Part shown: positions 7,655-15,459 of the stretch, piece after piece
How positions within the stretch are numbered: the first letter of the stretch is position 1
Layout of the letters: every line of letters begins with the position of its first letter
Assembly (NCBI GenBank): GCA_902795065.1
Contig: CADBJR010000010.1
Span: 42,088 to 106,087, forward strand
Length of the DNA stretch: 64,000 nucleotides
Direction: 5' to 3'
From: an uncultured Coriobacteriaceae bacterium
GTDB lineage: Bacteria > Actinomycetota > Coriobacteriia > Coriobacteriales > Atopobiaceae
Notes under the pieces: model-generated
The model's input: only the letters and a program-made list of their open reading frames with translations
Databases searched by the model: none
Told to the model about the DNA's origin: nothing
Program-made: the position numbers and the translations under genes

Positions 7655-9862
7655 ATGGACGAGAAGTCTTCCCACCGAAGCAACCGAAAGCTCGCGATTG
7701 CCGTCATCGCCCTGCTTGCGCTCTGCCTCATCGCCTTCCTGGTGTGGAAGCGCCCCAGCCCGCCGTCCGAGCCCTCGGCAGACATTTCGGCAGACATTGC
7801 CGTGCAGGCCACCTCGGCGGAGGACAGCGGCCTGGCAGAACCCGAGGAGCTGCCCATGCGGGCTGCCACGGGCATTTCCATGAGCGCACAGCAGACAAGC
7901 GACACCCTGGAGATCGTGCGCTCGCAGCCCGGCGGTACACGCCCCGCGAACCTTGCCGACGGCTCGTGGACCATCTTCGTCTACCTCTGCGGGTCCGACC
8001 TCGAGACGCGGAGCGGCGCTGCCACGAAAGACCTCAACGAGATGCTCTCCGGATGCACCGGCAGCAACGTGCGCTTCGTCGTCGAGACCGGTGGAGCCCG
8101 CACATGGCGCAACAACGCCGTAAGCGCTCGCAAACTCAGCCGCTACCTCATTCAGGACGGGCAGATCTACGATGCCGGCAGCGTCGCCCCCTCCAGCATG
8201 GGCGAGGCCACCACGCTGAGCGAATTCCTCGTCTGGGGAGTCAGCAACTATCCCTCCGAGCACATGGGCCTCATCCTCTGGGACCACGGCGGCGGATCAA
8301 TCACCGGCGTCTGCTTCGATGAGCTCAACCAACGCGACTCCCTCAACCTGCGCGAGCTCGACACCGCCCTCAACCAGGCGTATGGGATCATGTGGGACAA
8401 GTTCGATTTCATCGGCTTCGACGCCTGCCTGATGTGCACGCTCGAGACCGCGAACATCATGGCGACCTATTCCGACTACATGGTTGCCTCGCAGGAGAGC
8501 GAGCCCGGCACCGGCTGGGACTACGGCTCCATCGGGCGCTATCTTTCCCAGAATCCCACATGTGACGGGCGCGAGCTGGGGCGTGTCATCTGCGACTCCT
8601 ACCTCATGTCCCAACCCGCCTCCACGCGCGGCTTCGTCACGCTCTCGCTCATCGATCTCTCGATGATCGATCCTTTGCTCGAGGCGTACCACCAGTTCTC
8701 CCACGAGATGTTCGATCTGGGCTCCAACCAGCAGAACCTCGCGGCGATATCCCGTGCGATCCATAAGATCGAAAACTACGGCTGCAACAACCGCCGCGAG
8801 GGTTTCACCAACATGGTCGACCTCGGCGGCCTCGTCTCGACCTGCTCCTCTGCAGCCCCGAGCGCCGCCAGCGTGCAAGCCGCCATCTACAACGCGGTTG
8901 TCTACCAGATACGCGGCACCTACCATGCCGATGCCTGCGGGCTCTCAATCTACTATCCCCTCTTCATAAGCAGCAAGAACGAGCTGTCGGCGTTCCACGC
9001 CGTGGCGGTGAACCCCTGGTATCTGGCCTATGTGAACCGTCTGGCTCAAGGAGCGACCTCGAACGGCAGCACCTTGGGATACTCCCCGGAAACCATCTTC
9101 CAGGAAAGCCTCTGGAACTGGGTGCTCGGCAACTCGCAGGAGGTCCAGGAGCAGGTCGAGGACACCTGGGACTATGTGGACGACCACGATGGAACCGCCC
9201 CGCAGATCAGCTTCGAAAGCCCCCCGCAGGTTGATGGGGAGGGAACCTTCTGGTTCCGCTTCGACCAGAGGGGAAAAGACAACGCTGCCGTCGTGAGCGC
9301 CTACGTCTACCAGCTCTCCGATGACGGCAAGCACGCCATCGCCCTGGGCGAGACCTACGACGTCTACGGCGATTGGGAGACGGGCCAGTTCGCCGATGGG
9401 TTCAATGGCCGCTGGCTGTCGCTTCCCGATGGCCAGAACCTCAACCTTATCGTCCAGAGCGCAGACGAGACGACCATCGTCTACACCTCCCCCATCGAGC
9501 TCAACGGCCAGGAATGCTACCTGCGTATACGCCAGGACGTTGCGAGCGGCCAGGTAACCGTCGATGGAGCATGGGGTGCGCTGGACGGGAGCGGCGCCCT
9601 CGACCGCAGCGTTCGCCCGATCGTGAGCGGCGACACCATCCTGCCGCTCTACCGTGCGGTGACCGTCGCAGAGAGCCAGCGCGTCGACGATTACGAGGGC
9701 GAGGTCTACACGGTGGGCTCAGGAGGGCTCACGGTGAGCTACGATTACCTCCCCATCGGCGCCTACCTCTACAGCTTCTGCATCCAGGATATCTACGGCG
9801 ACCTTTACTGCACCGAAAGCATCCAGTTCGAGATCGACGGGAACGGCGACATCTACTTCTAG
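7655..9862 (+). CDS. membrane-anchored C11 (clostripain) family cysteine protease
   Basis: A 735-residue protein with one N-terminal membrane segment (KLAIAVIALLALCLIAFLVW, about residues 10-29), so it is anchored with its bulk outside the cell. Residues 105-470 are the peptidase C11 domain: WTIFVYLCGSDLE, the catalytic His in LILWDHGGGS (about 211) and the catalytic Cys in GFDACLM (about 258). C11 enzymes cut after basic residues. A C-terminal extension of about 230 residues, rich in beta strand, follows. The ribosome site AAGGAG precedes ATG. A perfect hairpin at 9930 closes the unit. Confidence 0.88.
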   Translation: MDEKSSHRSNRKLAIAVIALLALCLIAFLVWKRPSPPSEPSADISADIAVQATSAEDSGLAEPEELPMRAATGISMSAQQTSDTLEIVRSQPGGTRPANLADGSWTIFVYLCGSDLETRSGAATKDLNEMLSGCTGSNVRFVVETGGARTWRNNAVSARKLSRYLIQDGQIYDAGSVAPSSMGEATTLSEFLVWGVSNYPSEHMGLILWDHGGGSITGVCFDELNQRDSLNLRELDTALNQAYGIMWDKFDFIGFDACLMCTLETANIMATYSDYMVASQESEPGTGWDYGSIGRYLSQNPTCDGRELGRVICDSYLMSQPASTRGFVTLSLIDLSMIDPLLEAYHQFSHEMFDLGSNQQNLAAISRAIHKIENYGCNNRREGFTNMVDLGGLVSTCSSAAPSAASVQAAIYNAVVYQIRGTYHADACGLSIYYPLFISSKNELSAFHAVAVNPWYLAYVNRLAQGATSNGSTLGYSPETIFQESLWNWVLGNSQEVQEQVEDTWDYVDDHDGTAPQISFESPPQVDGEGTFWFRFDQRGKDNAAVVSAYVYQLSDDGKHAIALGETYDVYGDWETGQFADGFNGRWLSLPDGQNLNLIVQSADETTIVYTSPIELNGQECYLRIRQDVASGQVTVDGAWGALDGSGALDRSVRPIVSGDTILPLYRAVTVAESQRVDDYEGEVYTVGSGGLTVSYDYLPIGAYLYSFCIQDIYGDLYCTESIQFEIDGNGDIYF

Positions 9863-9929
9863 CGAGAAGGCCCCGTTGGCCTGCATCGCCATCAGCGTCG
9901 CCGCGGAAGAGCACCCTATGACGGCAGCG

Positions 9930-9956
9930 TTCGGGCTCCCCAACAGGGAGCCCGAA
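9930..9956. terminator. two-way hairpin between convergent genes
   Basis: Perfect 11-bp stem (TTCGGGCTCCC and its complement) with a 5-base loop, between the stop codons of the C11 protease (9862) and the SDR (9995). No clear U tract on either strand. Confidence 0.6.
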
Positions 9957-9994
9957 TACGTTACGCGAACGGTACGGTTTGTTGAGATAGGGCC

Positions 9995-10843
9995 CTAGTC
10001 CACGAGCTCCATGCCGAGCATGTCCATGACCTGGCCGGTGAGCGTGGCCGCCTCGAGACCCCAGTCGACGACCAGGCAGTGGCCGCTCACGTACTCTGCA
10101 AGCTCGCTGCCCAAGTAGAGGCAGGCCTTCCCCATGACGGAGGGGTCTGCCATGGGCTTGCCGTTGCCCACGCTCTGCTCGAACTGCTTGCGCGCACTCG
10201 GCATGATCTCGAAGAACTCGGTCGCGAAGCGCGAACCTGTGGAGCACGGGAGCACCGCGTTGATGCGCACGTCGCGCCCCGCGAATTCTGCGGCCTTGGC
10301 TGCCACGAGGTAGTTCATGGCGCGCTTGGCGAGCATGTAGGCCATGTTGCCGCCCACGTCATCCATGTCGAGCTCGTGGATGGCCTCGATGGTCGCATCC
10401 CACCCGTCGGCATCGACAATTGCCTTGTACTCGTCGATGAGTTCCTCCTTGGCCCAGCGCACACCCGCCGTGGAGGTGACGAAGGTGATGGAGCCACCCG
10501 GTGCCACACGCTTGGAGAGGTACGTGTCAAGCAGGTACTTGTTGGCGACGAAGTCGATGGTGAAGGTCTCGACGTAGTCGTTCTTGAGGCCCGAGACGCC
10601 CGCCACGCCGAAGAAGCAGTCGATCTTCTCCGGGAGCTGGGCGAACGCAGCATCGATGGACTCGCGGCTCACTTGGTCGAGCTTGACCCAGCCGGCCTGC
10701 CCCTCGAGCGTTACCTCTCCCCTGCTGGCGGTCCACACCTGCGCACCGCAGTCGATGAGCATCTCGGCAAGCGAGGCACCCATGCCCGAGCTCGCGCCCG
10801 TGACCACGCACACCTTGCCTGAATAGCCCAGATAATCCCTCAT
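9995..10843 (-). CDS. SDR oxidoreductase, 3-alpha-hydroxysteroid-dehydrogenase-like subfamily
   Basis: A 282-residue classical short-chain dehydrogenase with a cofactor motif TGASSGMG at residues 15-22, catalytic Ser124, Tyr169 and Lys173 (YMLAK). About 40 residues separate the Ser and Tyr, longer than usual. This insertion and the motif GGNMAYMLAKRAMNYLV resemble the Comamonas 3-alpha-HSDH/carbonyl reductase subfamily, from memory. It is the last gene of the minus-strand cluster that begins at the LuxR gene. The start is ATG at 10843 with AAGGAGG 7 bases before it. The substrate is unknown: an alcohol/ketone pair is safe, a steroid is only a guess. Confidence 0.85.
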   Translation of the reverse strand: MRDYLGYSGKVCVVTGASSGMGASLAEMLIDCGAQVWTASRGEVTLEGQAGWVKLDQVSRESIDAAFAQLPEKIDCFFGVAGVSGLKNDYVETFTIDFVANKYLLDTYLSKRVAPGGSITFVTSTAGVRWAKEELIDEYKAIVDADGWDATIEAIHELDMDDVGGNMAYMLAKRAMNYLVAAKAAEFAGRDVRINAVLPCSTGSRFATEFFEIMPSARKQFEQSVGNGKPMADPSVMGKACLYLGSELAEYVSGHCLVVDWGLEAATLTGQVMDMLGMELVD

Positions 10844-10933
10844 GCGATCCTCCTTTACGAGAAAGGCGGCGCACCCGAAAGCGCGCCGCCAGACCGAAAA
10901 CTGACCAGACAAATGACCGGGTAACTGACTGAT

Positions 10934-11827
10934 TTAGCCCTCGAAGGCGTCCATCATGGCAGTGAACTTCTCGAGCTCCTCGGGATCCATGTGCCAGCCG
11001 TGCTTCTCCTCGGGATAGTCGCCATCGCGAACCATGTCGACCCAATCCATGTAAGCCTCGCAGAGGAACGGCAGCAGCTGCGCGGTAATGACCGCGTGGG
11101 ACGCCGGCTTGGGCATGACACCGAAGGTGTCCATGTCCACCATCTCGTATCCGTCCACGGTGATGTCGCCACCGGTGCAGCCGCTGGCGATGCCGACAAC
11201 GGGAACGCGGAGCTTCTTGGCGATAGCCGCACTGACCTCGCCGGGCACGAGCTCGATGGTCATGCCGCCCATGCCGTTCTCCTGGTACTCGTAACCCCAC
11301 TTGAAGACCTTGAAGGCCTCCTCTGCGGTTTTGCCCATCTTCTTGTATCCAGTGGCATTGGTCTGCCAGCCGGAGATGGCGCCGATGTGGCCGAAGGTGG
11401 GGACGTAGTTGTCGCTCATGAACTTGAGGACGTCGTTGGTAACGCCCATGGCAAGCATGGAGTCGGCGCCGTCGAAGGTCCACTCGGAGCCCCAGCGCAC
11501 TGCCTTCTCGCCGGTGGAGTAAGAGGGAGCGGGCATGTAGTAGTTGATGTGGATGATCTTGCAGTACTCGCGGAACTTGCGGATGGTGATGCCGCTGGTG
11601 ATGTTCATCACGTCATAGTCGACGCTGCTGCGCAGGCTCACCATGTCGGGGATACGGCAGATGTCGCAGCCGACCATCTCGGCGGCCATGGCGAAGAAGG
11701 GACCGAGCTCTGCGGGGCACATCTGGACGATCTTCTCGCCCTTGTCCTTCATCTTCTGGAGATAGGCGAGGTTCTTACGGGTCTTGTGGACGGTGGACAT
11801 GGAGATGTTAGCGGTGCTCTCAGCCAT
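10934..11827 (-). CDS. divergent PanB-fold (ketopantoate hydroxymethyltransferase-like) protein
   Basis: A 297-residue protein of the PEP-mutase/PanB type TIM barrel. Recognisable PanB blocks are GCDICRIPDM (Asp61 in the place of the first metal ligand), FGHIGA (His147), MTIELVPGEV (Glu192 in the place of the catalytic Glu) and PVVGIASG. The block that carries the second metal-ligand Asp in true PanB (LLADLPFM) reads IIHINYYMPA here, and the usual Lys in VKIEGG is replaced. It is therefore unlikely to make ketopantoate and more likely does another aldol or retro-aldol reaction. The alignment is by eye. It sits between two SDR genes with no pantothenate genes around. The leader contains two 27-nt palindromes. 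Confidence 0.75.
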   Translation of the reverse strand: MAESTANISMSTVHKTRKNLAYLQKMKDKGEKIVQMCPAELGPFFAMAAEMVGCDICRIPDMVSLRSSVDYDVMNITSGITIRKFREYCKIIHINYYMPAPSYSTGEKAVRWGSEWTFDGADSMLAMGVTNDVLKFMSDNYVPTFGHIGAISGWQTNATGYKKMGKTAEEAFKVFKWGYEYQENGMGGMTIELVPGEVSAAIAKKLRVPVVGIASGCTGGDITVDGYEMVDMDTFGVMPKPASHAVITAQLLPFLCEAYMDWVDMVRDGDYPEEKHGWHMDPEELEKFTAMMDAFEG

Positions 11828-11846
11828 GCTGTTTCCTTTCTAAGAC

Positions 11847-11873
11847 CCCATTGGGGGATACTCCCCCAACGGG
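11847..11873. repeat. 27-nt palindrome, copy 1 of a pair
   Basis: Arms CCCATTGGGGGA / TCCCCCAACGGG with one mismatch, directly upstream of the PanB-like start. It forms a very stable hairpin on either strand. See 11907 for the twin. Confidence 0.8.
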
Positions 11874-11906
11874 TTGGTAGGGTTACAAGCTACGTGCCTC
11901 AATCAG

Positions 11907-11933
11907 CCCATTGGGGGAATATCCCCCAATGGG
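11907..11933. repeat. 27-nt palindrome, copy 2 of a pair
   Basis: Arms CCCATTGGGGGA / TCCCCCAATGGG, perfect, 60 bp from copy 1 and just after the stop codon of the 71-aa gene. The two copies differ mainly in the three central bases. They could be operators, attenuators or mRNA-processing hairpins that set different levels for the genes on each side. Confidence 0.8.
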
Positions 11934-11952
11934 ACCGGCATGTGTTGAAAGC

Positions 11953-12168
11953 TTAGGCATCCAGAGCGTCGAGGCGGGCGATGATCTCGTTGACGACATC
12001 CTTGGAAAGGCCGGTCTGCGGGAACTTGAGGAGGGTCTTCATCTTCATGCCCTTGACGGGGCCGAGCTCGGGGTTGGAGACGAAGCCGGGAACATACTCG
12101 TCGATAATCGCGCAGGCGCGCTCGTCCTCAAGGATCTCTGCGAGGGTGCTCTTGCTGGTGATGGCCAT
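11953..12168 (-). CDS. small 71-aa protein of SDR/PanB-like cluster
   Basis: A 71-residue protein with a helical pattern: TLAEILEDERACAIIDEY, then PGF, a GMKMKTLLKFPQ block and a last helix VVNEIIARLDALDA. I recall similar short modules attached to the C-termini of enzymes from gut anaerobes, but cannot name the family with certainty. The ribosome site AAAGGAACG precedes ATG at 12168. It stands alone between the two enzyme genes, as an accessory subunit would. Function unknown. Confidence 0.7.
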   Translation of the reverse strand: MAITSKSTLAEILEDERACAIIDEYVPGFVSNPELGPVKGMKMKTLLKFPQTGLSKDVVNEIIARLDALDA

Positions 12169-12235
12169 GATCGTTCCTTTCTCTATGCTGTGCTATCCTT
12201 TCCCGCCCAATGCGGGACCGTACCCGAAAAAACGC

Positions 12236-13135
12236 TTACGCGTGGAGGCCGCCCTCCATGGTGTAGCTCCAGGGCTTCTCCTGGAAGGAGAGGCCGGCGC
12301 CGCCGCAGACGTCTATGACGCTGCCATACATGAAGTCGGAGACGTGCGTGCACATGGTGGCGATCATGCGGGCCATCATGTCGGGGGTCTGCGCGACGGG
12401 GGCGTCGGTGAGGGTCATCTGATCGTGCTGCCACTCCTGACCGTAGAGCGCGGTGGTCTCCATGCAGTTGGCGATGGCGCCGGGGGTGACCATGCCGCCG
12501 GGAGCGACGCAGTTCACGTTGATGCCATACTGCTTGAGCTCCTTGGCGATGCCGCGGGTCATGCCGATGACGCCGGCCTTGGCTGCGTTGTACGGGGTCA
12601 TCATAGCGAGCTTGGCCATGTCCTGGCCCTTGTAAGCGACGGAGGCGATGGTGACGACCTTGCCGCCGTGCTTGGCGCGCACCATGGAGCGGGCGCAGGC
12701 CTGGATCAGGAAGTACTGGCCCTTCATGTCGGTATCGATGATGTCGTCGTAGAGTTCCTCGTCCATGTCGAGGAAGGCGCGGGCCTGCCAGGTGGCGGCA
12801 ACGGGCACGCAGATGTCCACGGGGCCGTAGGTCTCCTCGGCGAACTTGACGAGCTCCTCGGACTCGGCAACGTTGCGCGTGTCGTACTGCTTGAAGGCGA
12901 CCTTGTCAAAGCCGAGGTCGTTCAGGGCCTCGGTTGCCATCTCGCCCCACTCCTCGGTGCGGGCACCGAATACGACGCTGGCGCCAAGCTCTGCGAGACG
13001 GCGGATGACGAACAGGGCAAGGCCCACGGAGCCGGACACGACGGCAACTTTGCCCGTGAGATCCGTGAGGTCGGAAAACGCCTCGACGTCCTCAAGGCTA
13101 TCGGCAGACATATCGAACAGATCTTCTTTGTCCAT
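12236..13135 (-). CDS. SDR family protein with atypical cofactor motif
   Basis: A 299-residue SDR: catalytic Ser165 (TIASVAYKG) and Tyr182-x3-Lys186 (PYNAAK) are present. The N-terminal cofactor motif is odd: instead of TGxxxGxG it reads SGSVGLALF (residues 34-42), one residue short and without the last glycine, and the usual NNAG is PVAA (residues 111-114). Cofactor binding may be changed, or the protein may be a partner subunit. The start is ATG at 13135 after GAGGAG. A longer frame upstream runs through palindromic DNA and is not believed. The promoter region carries a motif shared with the LuxR gene. Confidence 0.8.
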   Translation of the reverse strand: MDKEDLFDMSADSLEDVEAFSDLTDLTGKVAVVSGSVGLALFVIRRLAELGASVVFGARTEEWGEMATEALNDLGFDKVAFKQYDTRNVAESEELVKFAEETYGPVDICVPVAATWQARAFLDMDEELYDDIIDTDMKGQYFLIQACARSMVRAKHGGKVVTIASVAYKGQDMAKLAMMTPYNAAKAGVIGMTRGIAKELKQYGINVNCVAPGGMVTPGAIANCMETTALYGQEWQHDQMTLTDAPVAQTPDMMARMIATMCTHVSDFMYGSVIDVCGGAGLSFQEKPWSYTMEGGLHA

Positions 13136-13207
13136 AGGGGGGCTCCTCTCCTCGAATACGGGTAGTGCAACCTTGAGGAGAGTATCCCGTGAAACCGTTC
13201 GCGGGGT

Positions 13208-13249
13208 TAGGTGTAGAAGTAGGTATTGTTTATGCCTATTTTTAGGTAT
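13208..13249. promoter_or_regulatory. candidate LuxR-type operator upstream of the atypical SDR
   Basis: TAGGTGTAGAAGTAGGTAT (13208-13226) agrees at 15 of 19 positions with the complement of 16281-16299 in front of the LuxR gene. Next to it lies an imperfect palindrome ATGCCTA-TTTT-TAGGTAT (13232-13249) built from the same half-sites. This suggests a second promoter inside the cluster under the same regulator. Confidence 0.5.
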
Positions 13250-13268
13250 TCGCGCAGGTAAACGGCGG

Positions 13269-13366
13269 CACAGGGGGACAGGTTGTTCGTTCCCTTTCGG
13301 CACAGGGGACGGGCTCGCGAACCCGTCCCCTGTGCCGAAAGGGAACGAACAACCTGTCCCCCTGTG
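13269..13366. repeat. 98-nt near-perfect palindrome
   Basis: Symmetric about 13317.5. Every base pairs with its mirror except one pair (13314/13321). Arms start CACAGGGGGACAGG and contain GAACGAACAACC and GGGGACGGG. It lies between the stop codon of the trigger-factor-like gene (13371) and the SDR promoter, so it would form a giant hairpin in transcripts of either strand. A terminator, a processing site or a mobile palindromic unit are all possible. Confidence 0.9.
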
Positions 13367-13370
13367 CGGA

Positions 13371-13790
13371 TTACTGCGAGCAGGCCCAGGCGCGGATCTT
13401 GTTCTCGCGCACGTCGCGCTCGAGAAGCTTCAGGTCCTCGCCGAAGAACCGCTTGATCTCCTCCACCGTGGTATTCTGGCGCTTTGCCATGGCCTCAACC
13501 TCGGCGAGCAGCTCATCCGGCGTTACCGTAACATCGAGCTTCTTGGTGAGGTCCTTCAGTACGAGCGGCTCCTTTGCCTCGAAGAGCGCCGCCTCCCGCA
13601 GCTCGTCCTCCATCTGCGCAAGCTCCAAATCGGGGAAGAGATGCGTCTCTCCCCCGCTCATCTGCGCATACATCATGCGGTGCTTCATGTCGACGCGCAC
13701 CATCTCGTATTCCTGCTCGATGCGCTCCTCGGGAACCTCGATGTCGTATGCGGCCACATAGCTGCGCCACTTGTTTTCGTTGTAACTCAT
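13371..13790 (-). CDS. truncated trigger-factor-like chaperone
   Basis: A 139-residue protein. Residues 70-135 (LVLKDLTKKLDVTVTPDELL, then MAKRQNTTVEEIKRFFGEDL) match the C-terminal substrate-cradle domain of trigger factor. The N-terminal ribosome-binding domain and the PPIase domain are absent, so it should not dock on the ribosome. Its ATG overlaps the stop of the GroEL-like gene (ATGA), and GGGAGGT precedes it, so the two are translationally coupled. The pairing suggests a small private chaperone set for a client, probably a cluster enzyme; the client is inferred. Confidence 0.75.
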   Translation of the reverse strand: MSYNENKWRSYVAAYDIEVPEERIEQEYEMVRVDMKHRMMYAQMSGGETHLFPDLELAQMEDELREAALFEAKEPLVLKDLTKKLDVTVTPDELLAEVEAMAKRQNTTVEEIKRFFGEDLKLLERDVRENKIRAWACSQ

Positions 13791-15442
13791 CGCGCACCTC
13801 CCACATGGAACTTCTCGGCCAGGTTGACCTCGCCCTTGACCGGGGTAACCGTTCCCTCGGTCACGAGCAGGGTCTCCGCCACCGAGAAGGCTGCTTCGAG
13901 CGCGCTGCGCGTGACGCGGACCGGGTCGATGATGCCGGTCTCGAACATGTCGACATAAGCGTTGCGCGAAGCGTCGAATCCTGTGCCCTCAGGAGCCTCG
14001 CTCAGCTTCTCCACGACCACGCCACCGTTTGCACCGGCGTTGTTGGCGATGCGTTTGACGGGAGCTTTGAGGGCCTCGATGGCGATACGGGCGCCCGTGC
14101 GCTCGTCGCCCTCGAGCGTCGCCGCGAGCTCCTCGACGGCAGGCACGAGATTGAGCAGTGCGAGCCCGCCGCCTGCGACAACGCCCTCCTCGAAGGCCGC
14201 GCGCGCAGCGTTCACGGCATCCTCGACACGCATCTTGCGCTCCCACTGCTCGGGCTCGGTTGCGCCACCCACGGAGATGGAGGCGACGCCCGAGACAAAA
14301 GCTGCCAGCCGCTCCTCATGGCGCTTACGGTTGAACTCGTAGTCGGTGTTCTCGGCGCGGTAGCGCAGCTCGGCGATGCGCTTGGCGATGGCATCGGGAT
14401 CGCCATGGCCGCCCGAGATGATCGTGCGCTTGCGGGTGACCTTCACGCGATCCGCGGAACCCAGCATCTCGCGCGTGACATCGCGCACCGAGAGGCCCAT
14501 CTCCTCGCTCACGTACATGCCGCCGGTCTGCACCGCGATGTCGTCCATGCGCCAGCGGCGTCCCTCGCCGTAGGCGGGAGCCTGCACGCAGACGACGTTC
14601 ATGTCGCCCTCGAGCTTGTTGCGCATGACAATCGCAAGCGCATCGCCCTCGAGCGCGTCGCAGAGCACGAGGATGTCGCGGCCGTCCTCGGCGGCGCAGA
14701 TGAGCGCCGGGATGATGTCCTGCGGATTCTCGAACTTCTTGTCGGTGATGAGGATATAGGGGTTTTCGAGCACGGCCTCGCCCGAGCGCTTGTCGGTGGC
14801 CATATGCGGCGAGGTCATCGTGCGGTCGAACACGATGCCCTCGTCCACGTTGAGCTCGGTCTCGAGGCGCTGGGAATCGTCGATGTTGACGACGCCCTCG
14901 AGACCAACGCGGTAGATCGCCTCCCCCACCATGGCGCCGAGCTCGAGATCCTGGCAGGAGATGGTGGCCACGTGGGCGATGTCGTCCTGCGTCTCGATCT
15001 TCACGGCGGAGGCGGCGAGCTTCTCGACGGCGAGTTCCCCCGCACGCTTGATGCCGCGGCGGAGCGCCAGCGGGTCTGCTCCCGCGGCGATGTTTCTGAA
15101 CGCGCCCTGGAGGATGGCCTGCGCAAGCACGATGGCGGTGGTGGTACCGTCGCCCGCCTCGTCGTTGGCCTTGACGGCAGCCTCCTTCATGAGCTGGGCG
15201 CCCATGTTCTTCACGGGGTCGGCGAAGGAGATCTCCTTGGCGATGGTGACGCCGTCGTTGGTGATGAGCACATGCGCCCCGGCAGCAGCCCGTGCGCCAT
15301 AATCAGCACCGTAGAGGGCGGCCTTCTGGTGCATCGCGATATTGCGACCCTTGGGGCCCAGCGTGGAGGCAACAGCCTCCGCCAGCTCGTCGATACCTTC
15401 CAGCAGCTTCTCACGTGCCGCCTCGCCATGGATGATCGCCAT
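13787..15442 (-). CDS. GroEL (Hsp60) paralogue
   Basis: A 551-residue chaperonin. ATP-site features are kept: STLGPKGRN, AGDGTTTAIVLA and RVEDAVNAARAAFEEGVVAG. It differs from housekeeping GroEL in two visible ways: an insertion of about 15 residues after KGRN (AALYGADYGARAAAGAHV, about 41-58) next to the nucleotide pocket, and no Gly-Gly-Met tail (it ends EKFHVGGAR). No groES is nearby. The start is ATG at 15442 with GGAG 9 bases before it; the frame upstream belongs to the LuxR gene in another phase. It is coupled to the trigger-factor-like gene, which argues for a specialised paralogue. Confidence 0.88.
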   Translation of the reverse strand: MAIIHGEAAREKLLEGIDELAEAVASTLGPKGRNIAMHQKAALYGADYGARAAAGAHVLITNDGVTIAKEISFADPVKNMGAQLMKEAAVKANDEAGDGTTTAIVLAQAILQGAFRNIAAGADPLALRRGIKRAGELAVEKLAASAVKIETQDDIAHVATISCQDLELGAMVGEAIYRVGLEGVVNIDDSQRLETELNVDEGIVFDRTMTSPHMATDKRSGEAVLENPYILITDKKFENPQDIIPALICAAEDGRDILVLCDALEGDALAIVMRNKLEGDMNVVCVQAPAYGEGRRWRMDDIAVQTGGMYVSEEMGLSVRDVTREMLGSADRVKVTRKRTIISGGHGDPDAIAKRIAELRYRAENTDYEFNRKRHEERLAAFVSGVASISVGGATEPEQWERKMRVEDAVNAARAAFEEGVVAGGGLALLNLVPAVEELAATLEGDERTGARIAIEALKAPVKRIANNAGANGGVVVEKLSEAPEGTGFDASRNAYVDMFETGIIDPVRVTRSALEAAFSVAETLLVTEGTVTPVKGEVNLAEKFHVGGAR

Positions 15443-15459
15443 TTGCAAAAACTCCAATC

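Noticed and set aside
9995..10843. Firm call as a steroid or bile-acid dehydrogenase
   Set aside because: Subfamily likeness alone does not set the substrate; no other bile-acid genes are in the window.
10934..11827. Annotation as a pantothenate-pathway PanB
   Set aside because: Key residues differ and no panC, panD or panE lies nearby; SDR context points elsewhere.
13136..13303. N-terminal extension of the atypical SDR
   Set aside because: It would translate the palindrome arm and the candidate operator; a good ribosome site marks 13135.
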